A stretch of 64,000 nucleotides of DNA. Source: Acidithiobacillus sp. HP-2 (GTDB lineage Bacteria; Pseudomonadota; Gammaproteobacteria; Acidithiobacillales; Acidithiobacillaceae). The notes under the pieces are model-generated. The model saw only the letters and a program-made list of their open reading frames with translations. It had not been told where the DNA came from and searched no databases. The stretch covers positions 1-64,000 of the forward strand of contig NZ_JACKZA010000001.1 in the NCBI RefSeq assembly GCF_015100155.1, written 5' to 3'. A program made the translations under genes and the position numbers. This document shows, in pieces, positions 55,194 through 63,779 of the stretch (positions are counted from its first letter, which is position 1; every line of letters starts with the position of its first letter).

Positions 55194-55739
55194 ATGGCAG
55201 CAGAAATGAAAGTATTCAGTACCGGAATTGATCCAGAAGACTGGATTCCCAAACGTTTCGCCCATCCCGGTGAAGGCAGGACCCCGTCCATTTTTTGGCA
55301 ACATCTTCCCCCCAACACCAAGAGTCTGGTGTTGCTCATGGAACATCGGGAAGCGGAATCGGGGCAACGGGTACATTGGTTGCTCTACGATATTTCTCCA
55401 ACGATCGAAGGTTTACACGAGGGGGGTCCTCTCCCCGATGGCATCCTCACCGGACGCAACAGTTTCGGAACCTTGGGTTACCGCCCCCCTGAGGCAGCGG
55501 CTGATCACCAGTTGCAGCATTATGATTTCCTGCTGCTGGCGACGGACAAAGCCACACTGGGTCTGGCCGAAGGGGCTGATTGGGAGGCGGTAAAGGCGAG
55601 ATTGCATACCCCAGGCCATGACGCCGACCAGCTTGGCCCGCCCCCTGCCGCAGATCCGCGTGCCCGTGAAATGCACAGTTTGGGGCATGTGCTGGATCAT
55701 GCCGAATTTTCGGGGCATTTCGCGCTGGATAATCCTTGA
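55194..55739 (+). CDS. PEBP/YbhB-family (Raf kinase inhibitor-like) protein
   Basis: The ATG at 55194 follows GAGGAGG and gives 181 residues; the frame extends upstream to 55116. Family cues: TPSIFWQHLPPNTKSLVLLMEHRE, HWLLYDISPTIEGLHEGG and a GTLGYRPP loop near the ligand pocket. Bacterial YbhB/YbcL proteins are cytosolic small-molecule or phospholipid binders of unclear role. The region 55016-55193 holds no recognisable gene. Confidence 0.85.
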   Translation: MAAEMKVFSTGIDPEDWIPKRFAHPGEGRTPSIFWQHLPPNTKSLVLLMEHREAESGQRVHWLLYDISPTIEGLHEGGPLPDGILTGRNSFGTLGYRPPEAAADHQLQHYDFLLLATDKATLGLAEGADWEAVKARLHTPGHDADQLGPPPAADPRAREMHSLGHVLDHAEFSGHFALDNP

Positions 55740-55810
55740 CTTGACCGAAGCTGCTCCACCGCTGATAATACGCGGCCTTGACGCTGTTCTGGTGTCATTC
55801 GCGTATGTAT

Positions 55811-55886
55811 GGGAATGTAGCTCAGTCGGTAGAGCAGCGGCCTTTTAAGCCGTGGGTCGCGGGTTCGAATCCCGCCGTTCCCACCA
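55811..55886 (+). tRNA. tRNA-Lys (TTT anticodon)
   Basis: The 76-base cloverleaf has acceptor GGGAATG/CGTTCCC, D arm with AGCTCAGTCGGTAGAGC, anticodon stem CGGCC/AGCCG around CTTTTAA (anticodon TTT), T arm around GGTTCGAATCC and encoded CCA. A toxin-antitoxin module follows on the other strand 59 bases downstream. No direct repeat of its 3' end was found nearby, so no island is inferred. Confidence 0.95.
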
Positions 55887-55944
55887 TTAAAAACAACAAG
55901 CTATTAATCAGTTAAAAGTAAATGATCGTTCGCAGTTGCGCCAA

Positions 55945-56457
55945 TCACTGCACAGCTGCAGCTCTCGCCAATGGTTCCTGCATCTGCTGCGATTCTTTCT
56001 GTGCCTCAGTCATGAGCTGATCCCAGTCATCAGGCGGATGCCCGCTTTCCAGCATCTTATGGAACATCCGGTAGGCGTCGTCGTTGCGCTCGAAGGCACG
56101 TTTGCTGTCTTCGTCATTCACCCAGGCGTAGACGATCATCTTGCTCGAGGCATGGTAGCGGAAGAATAGTCGGTACTGCTGAAAGAATTTAGCCCGAAAC
56201 CAGTGCTTGTGGTCGTCACCGAGCGTCCCACCCTGGCGGTATTCCGGTCGCGTCGGATCTTGCGGGATGGCATCGAACGCCAGCTTGATGATCGCAGCGA
56301 GCCTTTTGCTGGCGTTCTTTTTTACGTACCCGTCCGGGTCCTTCTGCTTAAGGGCCTCGACCTGTCGCACCAGCGTTTCAATCTGCGCCAGTAACAGTGG
56401 ATGGGCAAAGACCGCCCAGCCATGAATGACCAGGAGTTCAGGTTTCCCTGCGATCAT
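55945..56457 (-). CDS. yhaV: YhaV-family toxin (RelE-like ribonuclease)
   Basis: This 170-residue protein matches YhaV by the LLVIHGWAVFAHPLLLAQIE beginning, the central HWFRAKFFQQYRLFFRYH and AWVNDEDSKRAF parts, and the MFHKMLESGHPPDDWDQL end. YhaV is an mRNA-cutting toxin neutralised by PrlF. ATG 56457 overlaps the antitoxin stop by four bases (ATGA), so translation is coupled. The toxin frame looks intact. Confidence 0.9.
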   Translation of the reverse strand: MIAGKPELLVIHGWAVFAHPLLLAQIETLVRQVEALKQKDPDGYVKKNASKRLAAIIKLAFDAIPQDPTRPEYRQGGTLGDDHKHWFRAKFFQQYRLFFRYHASSKMIVYAWVNDEDSKRAFERNDDAYRMFHKMLESGHPPDDWDQLMTEAQKESQQMQEPLARAAAVQ

Positions 56458-56776
56458 TCATCATCAGCCGACAGGGCGGCATCTAGATCGACATCAACGC
56501 CGCCGACCAGCGATTGGAGGCGTCCGGCATCCACAGCTTGCAACCGCTCGGGATGGTGAGAGATTTCTGCAGTGAGGAAGTCGAGGAACTGACCGAGTAC
56601 CGGGTCTTCCTCGTGGGGTGCTTGGGCACGTTTCAGCAGCACCTCTCCGCCGGGGCGAATGGTGTAGTGGATCTTGTCGCGTTTGCCCAGCTTGAGGGCG
56701 CGACGCACGGTTTCCGGCACCGTGGTCTGATAGCGATCGGTGAGAGCTTGGATTCGACTTCGAGGGCCGCTGCCAT
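56454..56776 (-). pseudogene. prlF: PrlF-type antitoxin with apparent +2 frameshift near the start
   Basis: The C-terminal ~95 residues are clearly PrlF: LTDRYQTTVPETVRRAL, KRDKIHYTIRPGGEVLLKR and GVDVDLDAAL. The expected start, ATG 56776 with an AGGAGA site, encodes MAAALEVESKL, but reading continues out of frame because the sequence has CTCTC where CTC would keep the frame (bases ~56741-56745). In the other frame the domain can be entered only from ATG at 56882 or 56828-56822, without a good ribosome site. It is either a real frameshift, a sequencing error, or slippage; the toxin downstream is intact. Confidence 0.65.
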
Positions 56777-56973
56777 GGCAGTCTCCTAGCAGTTTTGGGT
56801 CGGCGCCAGGACGGTAATGCATTTGCATTGCTATGTCAATGAGGGTTTTTGCAGCGTTTTTACATTTGGTGCCTGCGCGCAAACACCGTCTATTTTGCTC
56901 TCAATGGTGTGGAAGCTCTCTTACCCGGAAGGGCGCCGCTATTTTCAAAAAGTATGGCTGGAGTGACTGATTT

Positions 56974-57978
56974 TTACCAGGAAGAGCGCAGCGCTGGCAT
57001 TTTTTGTCCCAATAAGGTTTCCAGTTTTTCAATATCCGGTGCGTAAATTTGTTCCAGATACTGACGTGCAGCCGGATCTATCTGCGGTTTGGAAGCGGCT
57101 TTCAGGATCAGATTCTGATATAGCCACCATTGCAGCTTTCTGGGCATCAGATGATAACCAATCCAGCGGGCCAGCGGGCTGGAGGCGCATCGCCGCGACC
57201 AGTTCCCCCGGGGGGCCTTGAAGCCATTGTGCACCTGGTCTACATCCATTTCCTGAAAGGGTGCAGGGTCAATACGCAAGTGAGCAGCTACGCGCTTTAG
57301 AGTCTGTTCAGGCGCATTCACCAGATCGTCAAATTGCAGGACCAGTACCTGGTCCTCACCAAAAATTTGCAGATAGCGCTGCACCTGATCGTGATACAAA
57401 CCAAGATCCACATACAGTCGGGACACGCCCCAGCCTTTTTCACTTTGCGCAAAATCCTCCTGAAGTAACTCTACTGAAAAAGGAATATCCACAAGACCCT
57501 CACGAAAATCCATCAGGTAGTGGGAGTGGGCGCGGCTGACCGGGTCGCGCAATAAAATGATCATACGGGCATCGGGGGCGACGTCATGAATGCGTGCTGG
57601 AGCTTCCGGATACCAGAGGTTGGAAGTGCTGGCATCACCAATGGCTGGAAAGTCTCCGGCATTTTCGTAAAGATGCAGGTAGGCATGTTCTTCACTAATG
57701 TGTTCAATGAGATGCCGTTGTTCTGGCTTGGGCTGAATCCGGGCAAAATAGTGCGGTTCTTTAAAGGCCGGTAAAAATACCTCGGGATGCCCGCGAAGGT
57801 GACGATACAAAGAGGTGGTGCCACCTTTCACTGTTCCGGTAATAAAAAAATTGGGCCAGAGGGTATGGCTGCCGGGATTTAGGCGGGAAGGGTCTGAACT
57901 GGGCAAATCAACTCCTTGACTGAAGGTTGGTGTTACATCCGAAGCTGTAAGCCCGGCGAACTCGTCCCAGTATAGCAT
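56974..57978 (-). CDS. Sulfotransferase-domain protein
   Basis: This 334-residue protein begins with a ~40-residue extension and then the PAPS 5'-phosphosulfate loop FITGTVKGGTTSLYRHL (~47-64), a catalytic-region EPHYFA, 3'-phosphate-binding MIILLRDPVSRAHSHY and the C-terminal MPRKLQWWLYQNL. Such enzymes transfer sulfate from PAPS to carbohydrates or lipids, probably to a cell-surface polymer. The substrate is not known. A decayed frame lies upstream at 58079-58245. Confidence 0.82.
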   Translation of the reverse strand: MLYWDEFAGLTASDVTPTFSQGVDLPSSDPSRLNPGSHTLWPNFFITGTVKGGTTSLYRHLRGHPEVFLPAFKEPHYFARIQPKPEQRHLIEHISEEHAYLHLYENAGDFPAIGDASTSNLWYPEAPARIHDVAPDARMIILLRDPVSRAHSHYLMDFREGLVDIPFSVELLQEDFAQSEKGWGVSRLYVDLGLYHDQVQRYLQIFGEDQVLVLQFDDLVNAPEQTLKRVAAHLRIDPAPFQEMDVDQVHNGFKAPRGNWSRRCASSPLARWIGYHLMPRKLQWWLYQNLILKAASKPQIDPAARQYLEQIYAPDIEKLETLLGQKMPALRSSW

Positions 57979-58078
57979 TTCCCGCCTCTATCGTGTCTGA
58001 AGCAGCTAACGGGGTGACTGCCCTGCTGGCTGACCATGACGCACGAAAACCCTTCAGGGAAGCAGGCAGCCTGGCATT

Positions 58079-58245
58079 TCAGGGTAAGTTTCTGGTCATG
58101 ATGCGCAAATACGCTTTTTGTGCGGCGGCGCTTAAATTCTCCACTTCATGCAAGCGCGCTCTAATCCATGCGTCGGCTTTTTCTGCATTACCTTTGGCGG
58201 CAATCAGGTTTTCCCAGTCTTTTGCGCTGACGTGCTATAAAACCG
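58079..58245 (-). pseudogene. Possible 3' remnant of an unknown helical protein gene
   Basis: A minus-strand frame without start codon encodes SAKDWENLIAAKGNAEKADA..., WIRARLHEVENLSAAAQKAY, LRIMTRNLP and ends TGA at 58079. The composition is protein-like (charged, helical), but a TAG lies just upstream and no ribosome site is seen. It may be a gene fragment. The gap otherwise holds nothing recognisable. Confidence 0.25.
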
Positions 58246-58263
58246 AAGTCCAATCACTTTTGC

Positions 58264-59160
58264 TCAGGTTAAATTCTCAGGGTTTTCGATCATCTCAAGA
58301 AATTTCTGGAGCATAATCGAGCGCCGGTCGGGTTGTGGTGCGGCCATGAAATTCAGGCAGACCATCTGGTGGCTTTCCAGCGTGGCGGTAGCTACCTGCC
58401 AGTCGGAGCGCTTGTCTAACACTCTTTTGCTCATGAAGCCGATGCCCAGGTTGGCATTGATCATCGTGCCTACCGATTCAATATCGGCTACTTCGATAAA
58501 ATGCCTGGGGACGATGCCACGGCGGCGAAATTCCTTTTCTATGGCGCCGCGTACAGCAGAACCCGGTTCGCGCCAAATAATGGGGTAACTTTCCACCTCT
58601 TCAAAGGAGACCTCCTGGCGTCCGGCAAGAGGATGCTGCAAGGGAGTGACAATGACAATTTCATTATCCTGCCAGGGTACACTTTTAAAATAATCGGGCA
58701 GTTCCGGAAGATCGCTGTCACCTTCATAAAAAAACACATCTACTTCGCCCGCCGCTGCATCTTTCCAGTATCGTTCGCCGCTTTTGATGTAGAGATTGAT
58801 CCCCGGATATTGCTGTCTGAATCGGGTTAGAAAAGGGGGTAAATAATAATTGGCAATGAGACTGGTAGAAACAATATTGAGTTCTCCTTCCATGAGGCGC
58901 TGACGACGCCTGATAATACTGTCAATATCGCGCAGGACGCGGCGTAGGCGTTCAATGTCGGGAATAAGTACGGCCCCCGCCTGGGTGAGCTTTACCCCAT
59001 TGATTTCACGCGTATAAAGAGGCTCACCGACCAGTTCGGTCAGTTTTCTCAGGCGTTCGGAAATGGCCGATTGGCCCCGATGTAAATGCTCGGCGGCAGC
59101 ACTGATGCTACCGTGTTCAGCGATAGCCAGTAGGGAAAGAAGTTGTTCGTCATCTGCCAT
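58264..59160 (-). CDS. LysR-family transcriptional regulator
   Basis: This ~298-residue regulator has the N-terminal winged helix (LLSLLAIAEHGSISAAAEHLHRGQSAISERLRKLTE), a linker helix, and a substrate-binding domain of two lobes (GELNIVSTSLIANYYLPPFL and EIVIVTPLQHPLAG). ATG 59160 is preferred; the frame begins at 59187. It could be a CysB/CbbR-type metabolite sensor, though the effector is not predicted. It is divergent from the sigma-like gene at 59271, about 110 bases away, so both may be regulated by it. Confidence 0.9.
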   Translation of the reverse strand: MADDEQLLSLLAIAEHGSISAAAEHLHRGQSAISERLRKLTELVGEPLYTREINGVKLTQAGAVLIPDIERLRRVLRDIDSIIRRRQRLMEGELNIVSTSLIANYYLPPFLTRFRQQYPGINLYIKSGERYWKDAAAGEVDVFFYEGDSDLPELPDYFKSVPWQDNEIVIVTPLQHPLAGRQEVSFEEVESYPIIWREPGSAVRGAIEKEFRRRGIVPRHFIEVADIESVGTMINANLGIGFMSKRVLDKRSDWQVATATLESHQMVCLNFMAAPQPDRRSIMLQKFLEMIENPENLT

Positions 59161-59270
59161 TATCGATTTCTCCGATAAAGTTACCAATAAAATACATTTG
59201 CTATGATGGCTGGTGTATCCGTATGTTTAAACCCTATATCGCACTTTACAAATATAGGGAAAATATTTCC

Positions 59271-59714
59271 ATGTCCACAGAAAGTTTAGCGTCCTCAGCC
59301 GATACACTCTCCGCTACAATACGTCGGACACACTCTCAACATGGTCAGGTCCGTGCAGAATCTGCCCTATCCAGTCATCGTATCAACGCCTATTTGCAGG
59401 AGATTGATTATCATGAACTTTTGACTGCATTGGAAGAAGAACATCTGCTTAAAAGAATTCAGCACAATGATCGTGAAGCCTGGCATGAATTACTCGAAAT
59501 GCATTTACGCTTGGTGTTGCGTATTGCGCGGAGCTATCACGATCAAACACCGCACGCTTTGATTGATTTTATTGAAGCGGGTAACCTGGCGCTGATTGAT
59601 GCCGCTCGCCAGTTTGTCGTGGGTGGCAATGTACGTTTTGCCATTTATGCGACCCGACACATTTGTCAGCGTCTGGATTCCACTATGTCGGTGCGCGGTC
59701 CGGCGTTAGCTTAG
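59271..59714 (+). CDS. Sigma-factor-like protein reduced to regions 1.2 and 2
   Basis: From ATG 59271 the product has 147 residues: region 1.2-like INAYLQEIDYHELLTALEEEH, region 2.1-2.2 LLEMHLRLVLRIARSYHDQ with LIDFIEAGNLALIDA, and 2.3-like NVRFAIYATRHICQ. It stops at TAG just after, with no region 3 or 4, so -35 recognition is absent. The two Trp residues of RpoS region 2.3-2.4 (ATWWIRQ) are replaced by ATRHICQ, so promoter melting may be impaired. It could be a sigma regulator or a stabilised fragment; no remnant of region 4 is seen before alkB. ATG 59223 is in frame upstream. Confidence 0.6.
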   Translation: MSTESLASSADTLSATIRRTHSQHGQVRAESALSSHRINAYLQEIDYHELLTALEEEHLLKRIQHNDREAWHELLEMHLRLVLRIARSYHDQTPHALIDFIEAGNLALIDAARQFVVGGNVRFAIYATRHICQRLDSTMSVRGPALA

Positions 59715-59768
59715 ACCGAAAGATCAATAAGGCTCGATAGTTACACAGAGCCGGCGGGAGGGAGTGCT

Positions 59769-60422
59769 GTGACGGCAGATCTTTTTGAAAACTTTCCCTG
59801 GCCTGCTCCGGCGGTGGAATTGCTTGAAGAAGGGGCCACGATTCTGAGGGGGTGGGCCTTGGCCGATGCCGAATCGCTGATTCATGCGGTGCAACAGGGG
59901 TTGATGCAGTCGGCGCTGCGGCAGATGAGCACCCCGGGTGGAAAAACAATGTCCGTCGCCATGAGTAATTTCGGCGCATGGGGTTGGGTGTCGGACAGGC
60001 AGGGTTATCGATATGTGTCCAAAGATCCAGAAAATGCGGAGCCTTGGCCGGAAATTCCCGCCATTATTTTGAACTTGGCTCAAGCTGCGTCGGAAAAAGC
60101 GGGTTTTGCCGGTTTCACGCCGGATGCCTGTCTGGTGAATGTGTATGTTGCGGGAGCGCGGATGTCTTTACATCAGGATAGGGACGAGCAGGACATGGAT
60201 GCGCCCATTGTTTCCGTTTCTCTGGGTTTGCCAGCCACTTTTCTGTTTGGCGGTGCGCAACGTCGGGATAAGGTGAAACGTATTTTTGTAGAGCATGGTG
60301 ATGTGTTGGTCTGGGGTGGCCCTGCCCGCCTGCGTTATCATGGTGTTGCTCCGATCAAGCCGGGAGATCACCCTCTCGTGGGTGGAAGGCGCATTAATCT
60401 GACTTTGCGCAAGGCGCACTGA
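59769..60422 (+). CDS. alkB: AlkB-type 2-oxoglutarate- and iron-dependent DNA-repair dioxygenase
   Basis: This 217-residue enzyme removes alkyl damage (1-methyladenine, 3-methylcytosine) from nucleic acids. Motifs are LVNVYVAGARMSLHQDRDEQ (iron His-x-Asp), the WGGPARLRYHGVAPI His, and RRINLTLRK at the end. The start is GTG at 59769 after GGAGGGAG. It lies 54 bases downstream of the sigma-like gene, so the two may be co-transcribed. The length matches Escherichia coli AlkB. Confidence 0.9.
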   Translation: MTADLFENFPWPAPAVELLEEGATILRGWALADAESLIHAVQQGLMQSALRQMSTPGGKTMSVAMSNFGAWGWVSDRQGYRYVSKDPENAEPWPEIPAIILNLAQAASEKAGFAGFTPDACLVNVYVAGARMSLHQDRDEQDMDAPIVSVSLGLPATFLFGGAQRRDKVKRIFVEHGDVLVWGGPARLRYHGVAPIKPGDHPLVGGRRINLTLRKAH

Positions 60423-60545
60423 AATTGCGGATGTCGGTCTTTGCACGCTGAACGCGATTGACGTCGTCCCAACGGGAATTGTTTTGCTTATTCCGCAGGA
60501 ATAACATGAGACCTTGTGTTCCGGTAGCCAACAACAGGAGTGCTC

Positions 60546-60803
60546 GTGAGCGTAGAAAATCCCGACGGAAAAGAACTGAGAAGTGTGGCATTGGCCATTG
60601 GTACGGCGCGCACCAGATGGGGCCGCAACCTGAAAATCATCACCTTTTTTATTACTTTTGTGTTGACCCTGCTCATCCCCATGGGGGTCATCGTCATTTA
60701 TTATCTCTGGAAGCACGGCGCGCAGATTATCAGTGAAAGGGAAGCGTTGACGGTTTCTTCGGCAACCATTCTCGACTACGGCAACAGTACGGGCGCAGAA
60801 TAA
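60546..60803 (+). CDS. Small single-span membrane protein of unknown function
   Basis: This is an 85-residue protein from GTG 60546, with AGGAG 5 bases upstream; GTG 60540 is in the ribosome site itself. A basic N-terminus (GRNLKIITFF) is followed by one membrane segment (FVLTLLIPMGVIVIYYLW) and a short hydrophilic tail. No family was recognised. The 3' end overlaps the convergent DUF4124 gene by about 28 bases. Confidence 0.45.
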   Translation: MSVENPDGKELRSVALAIGTARTRWGRNLKIITFFITFVLTLLIPMGVIVIYYLWKHGAQIISEREALTVSSATILDYGNSTGAE

Positions 60804-61333
60804 GCCGAGGCTGGGGCAGGTGGTTGCAAAAGGACAGTCGGCGGACGATTGCTCGGGGGGCGACTAGGTCTGGGTGGAGGCCGCCGCCAATGGGGTGAAC
60901 GACCGGGTCGGTACGGTGGAAAAGGCGCAGGGCTGATATAGGCCGGTATGTAAACATGGTGCCCGGGCTCCGGGGGCGGTCGCAGGCTGTTTTGATAGTT
61001 ATTCAGTGCTGCCAGGAGATTCAAGCGTTCTATGGCTGTCAGGGTTTTATCGCTGGCTGCTGAAGATGGGGTTACAGTTGCTGCCTTTTGCGGAGTTTGC
61101 AGATGCGCTACGGGCGGTGGTGGCGGAGGAATGGGTGGCAGAGACTGCAGCTTTGCTGCGTCTGGTGGTGGCTGATCACCATAACTGACAGTGCCATTGG
61201 GGGACACCCAACGGTAAATGGCTGCCTGGGCAGGCAACAACGTGTTACCTGCAGATAAAATAAAAACGGCAGCCAAAACCCGACAGGCATGGCTGCAATA
61301 AAGCAAAAAACCTTTCAGTAAATGCTGGTCCAT
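60776..61333 (-). CDS. DUF4124-domain exported protein with Pro-rich tail
   Basis: This 185-residue protein has a signal peptide (VLAAVFILSAGNTLLPAQA, cut near ~38), then the short DUF4124 motif (AIYRWVSPNGTVSYGDQPPPDA), and then a proline-rich region with PPIPPPPPP and a C-terminal PPPRPSRPPSNRPPT. DUF4124 proteins are periplasmic and of unknown role; the polyproline may bind peptidoglycan partners. It overlaps the 3' end of the small membrane protein gene. The start ATG is 61333. Confidence 0.65.
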   Translation of the reverse strand: MDQHLLKGFLLYCSHACRVLAAVFILSAGNTLLPAQAAIYRWVSPNGTVSYGDQPPPDAAKLQSLPPIPPPPPPVAHLQTPQKAATVTPSSAASDKTLTAIERLNLLAALNNYQNSLRPPPEPGHHVYIPAYISPAPFPPYRPGRSPHWRRPPPRPSRPPSNRPPTVLLQPPAPASAYSAPVLLP

Positions 61334-61419
61334 GGTTATTGTTATTACTTAAAAGGCCGGACATTGTAAAGCTTTCGCCAATAGGCGTCCGGTGAACTCT
61401 GGCATAAGGCCGTGACAGG

Positions 61420-62154
61420 CTATTCCGGCTTCCCCCAGGCATTTTCAGGCAGCCTGGCATATTGTCCGGTAAACTTTTCCTGTTCCATGCTGAAGGAAAC
61501 GGGGGTTGTGTCGCCGGGTTGATAACGGATAATCCAGAAGTAGTCGAAGGTTTTCTTGGGCCAGGTTTGCGGTACATTCCTGAATTTGTCGAGATGCAGC
61601 AATTGCCGGAAAGTGACCTGTTGTCCAGGAAACTGGGCTTCCAGCTTGGCATTGGCAATATGTTTATGTTCCCACATGATGACCACAACCTTCTGATCAT
61701 AGGCGGGATTGGTCATGATGTCGTGCACGGCTTCCCGGGTGCGGAGATTTTCCTGCACCATTTTCTGATGTTTGCTCAGACCGGGTTCCGGAACGACCGT
61801 AAAGGCTGTTACCGGAAGCCCCCAGCTCTGCGCCGTCGGTGTCATGGTTTCAATGGTATGCAGAGTGATGGCCATGAGAGTGGCGGGCTTTTCGTGTGCT
61901 GGCAGCAGGCTATGGGTTGCGTTTTTTCCCAGATATTGCCGGGCGAGGGCCGCTGCGCGGGCCTGACCCACGGGTGACAGGGTGTAGGGATTCATTTTTT
62001 CACCATGGCGCAGCAGGATGATTTCAGCCGGTGTGGCAGAAGCAACGAGGGGCAGGCAGACGCCCCCTGAAGCAGCAATCAGCATGGTGATAATAAGATA
62101 ATAAGCTTGCGGTTGTTCATGTCTGGACTCCAGTACGAGTAATGGTGGCAACAC
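61420..62154 (-). CDS. Exported histidine-phosphatase (phosphoglycerate-mutase-like) protein
   Basis: This 244-residue protein has a hydrophobic N-terminal segment (YLIITMLIAASGGVCLPLVASA, likely cut after SA) and the catalytic RHG of histidine phosphatases in EIILLRHGEK (~47-54), with a second cluster VVVIMWEHKHIAN (~152-164) that supplies the other His. The insertion of a charged Glu before Lys is unlike enteric phosphatases. Substrate is unknown. Upstream is the Fbp-type permease gene, read from the same strand but not clearly co-transcribed. Confidence 0.7.
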   Translation of the reverse strand: MLPPLLVLESRHEQPQAYYLIITMLIAASGGVCLPLVASATPAEIILLRHGEKMNPYTLSPVGQARAAALARQYLGKNATHSLLPAHEKPATLMAITLHTIETMTPTAQSWGLPVTAFTVVPEPGLSKHQKMVQENLRTREAVHDIMTNPAYDQKVVVIMWEHKHIANAKLEAQFPGQQVTFRQLLHLDKFRNVPQTWPKKTFDYFWIIRYQPGDTTPVSFSMEQEKFTGQYARLPENAWGKPE

Positions 62155-62162
62155 GATAAAAT

Positions 62163-63779
62163 TTAACGGCGCAGCAACAGTCCCCGGGCTACTCCCAGGA
62201 TGAGTGCCGAACTGAGCACGCCAATGACCGACATGGCCATGCCATCACCAATGACGCCTTGCCGGAAATTGGCATAAATGTAAGTGGAAATCACCTGTAC
62301 TCCCGCAGGCTGCAGCATCAACGAGGCCACCAGTTCGCGCATGGACAGGGCAAATACAACAGTCGCTCCCCCAATCAGCATGGGCCAGGCGATGGGAATA
62401 TGCACTTTCAGGAAAGTTCGCAGGGGCCCACTACCATGTACCCGGCTGGCGTTATCCAAAAGCGGCGGTATTTGCGCCAGCCCGGCGCGGGCATAGCGCA
62501 TGGCAAAAGGAAAGGTGGTGGTGGCATAGGCAACGCCGAGAATGGCGGTAGTGCCGAAGACGGGCAGGTGGTTCCATGGCGCATTCCAGAAAAGGATCAT
62601 GCCTACGGCCAGAACAACGCCGGGTATGGCCATGGGCAGGGTAGCCAGCAAATCCAGAAAAGCAGCAAAACGACCACCACGGCGGACAATATTGGCCGTC
62701 AGCAGGGCGGCCACCATGGTACCAAAAGCCACCAGGGCGGCGAGTTCCAGGCTGGTTTCAAGGGCTCCGAACGCACTGGATTGATGCGAGAGAATATGAT
62801 GGTAGTGATGCCAGGTGAAATTGCTGAATTTCAGTCCTGCCGTAATGGCTTTCTCAAAAGACACCGCCAGCACCGCCCCGATGGGTAACAACATGGCAAT
62901 CAAAACAAAAGCGGCTAGAGGAAGCATTGACCACCAGCGGCTCGGGTAGCGAAGCTGGTGGATTTGTCCACGATTTTCGTTGGCCAGGGGACGATAAAAA
63001 AACCAGGCGACAATGCCCAGGGTACACAATACCAGGCCGATGGCGGAGGCGCGTGGCAAATTGACGGGCCAGACATTGGTGGCGGCCTCAATGCTGGTGC
63101 TGAGCACCGTGACTCCGGCATAGCCACTCAGCAAGGCAGGTACACCAAATTCTGCTGAAGTATCCAGGAAAACCAGTAAACCTGCAGCGGCCAATGCGGG
63201 CAAAACCAGGGGCAAAACGCCGACGCGAAAGGCCCGCCACAGTCCTGCCCCATGTACACGGGCTGCCTGAATCAGGCGAAAATCCCCATTTTGTAAGGCT
63301 GCACGCAGAATAATGTACACCAGCGGGGTGAGATGCAGGGCCATTACCGCAGCCATTCCCGCCAACGAGTACAAAAAATTTTCCAGGGGCGTTCCGAGAC
63401 CATGGATGAGTTGTTCAATGAGTCCTACCGGACCAACCAGCAAGGTCCAGGCCTCGGCAGTCAGGTAAGGTGGTATTAAAAAGGGGATAAGAATCAGCCC
63501 TTCCCAAAGCAGGCTGAATTTGGGCGGGGCGTAAAACATCAACAAGGCCAGCATCAGCCCGATGGGCAGCGCAAAAACCACCGCCAGAGCAGCCATGCCG
63601 GCGGTGCCCAGCAGGGCGTGGATAAAGTGCTGGTCTACTCCCAACTGCAGCAGAGCCATGCCATGATGATGGCTGGCGTCGGGCTGCAGCGCCTCGAAAA
63701 CGATGGTGGCCAGTGGTGCGAGAACCAGCAGGCCAAGGATGCCAAAAACCAGCAGCCGATTCAGGCCGCGTCCCATCAT
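62163..63779 (-). CDS. Iron(III) ABC transporter permease (FbpB/SfuB type)
   Basis: This 538-residue protein consists of two similar halves of about six membrane segments each, with EAA-type loops (VHGAGLWRAFRVGVLPLVLPAL in the first half, VHGSGPLRTFLKVHIPIAWPMLIGG in the second). This double-permease layout is typical of ferric-iron uptake systems. ATG 63779 overlaps the stop of the periplasmic protein gene (ATGA). The ATPase subunit is not adjacent in the window. Confidence 0.85.
   Translation of the reverse strand: MMGRGLNRLLVFGILGLLVLAPLATIVFEALQPDASHHHGMALLQLGVDQHFIHALLGTAGMAALAVVFALPIGLMLALLMFYAPPKFSLLWEGLILIPFLIPPYLTAEAWTLLVGPVGLIEQLIHGLGTPLENFLYSLAGMAAVMALHLTPLVYIILRAALQNGDFRLIQAARVHGAGLWRAFRVGVLPLVLPALAAAGLLVFLDTSAEFGVPALLSGYAGVTVLSTSIEAATNVWPVNLPRASAIGLVLCTLGIVAWFFYRPLANENRGQIHQLRYPSRWWSMLPLAAFVLIAMLLPIGAVLAVSFEKAITAGLKFSNFTWHHYHHILSHQSSAFGALETSLELAALVAFGTMVAALLTANIVRRGGRFAAFLDLLATLPMAIPGVVLAVGMILFWNAPWNHLPVFGTTAILGVAYATTTFPFAMRYARAGLAQIPPLLDNASRVHGSGPLRTFLKVHIPIAWPMLIGGATVVFALSMRELVASLMLQPAGVQVISTYIYANFRQGVIGDGMAMSVIGVLSSALILGVARGLLLRR

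Noticed and set aside
55887-56973. tRNA-Lys as a second island attachment site
   Set aside because: A toxin-antitoxin module follows, but there is no integrase and no repeat of the tRNA 3' end was found to the right.
57993-58316. 107-codon plus-strand protein
   Set aside because: No ribosome site or family signal, and it runs into the antisense of the LysR gene. The opposite strand shows a slightly better, though broken, frame.
60458-60736. 92-codon plus-strand protein
   Set aside because: It overlaps the better-supported frame from GTG 60546, which has a ribosome site and a membrane segment; this one is highly basic and irregular.
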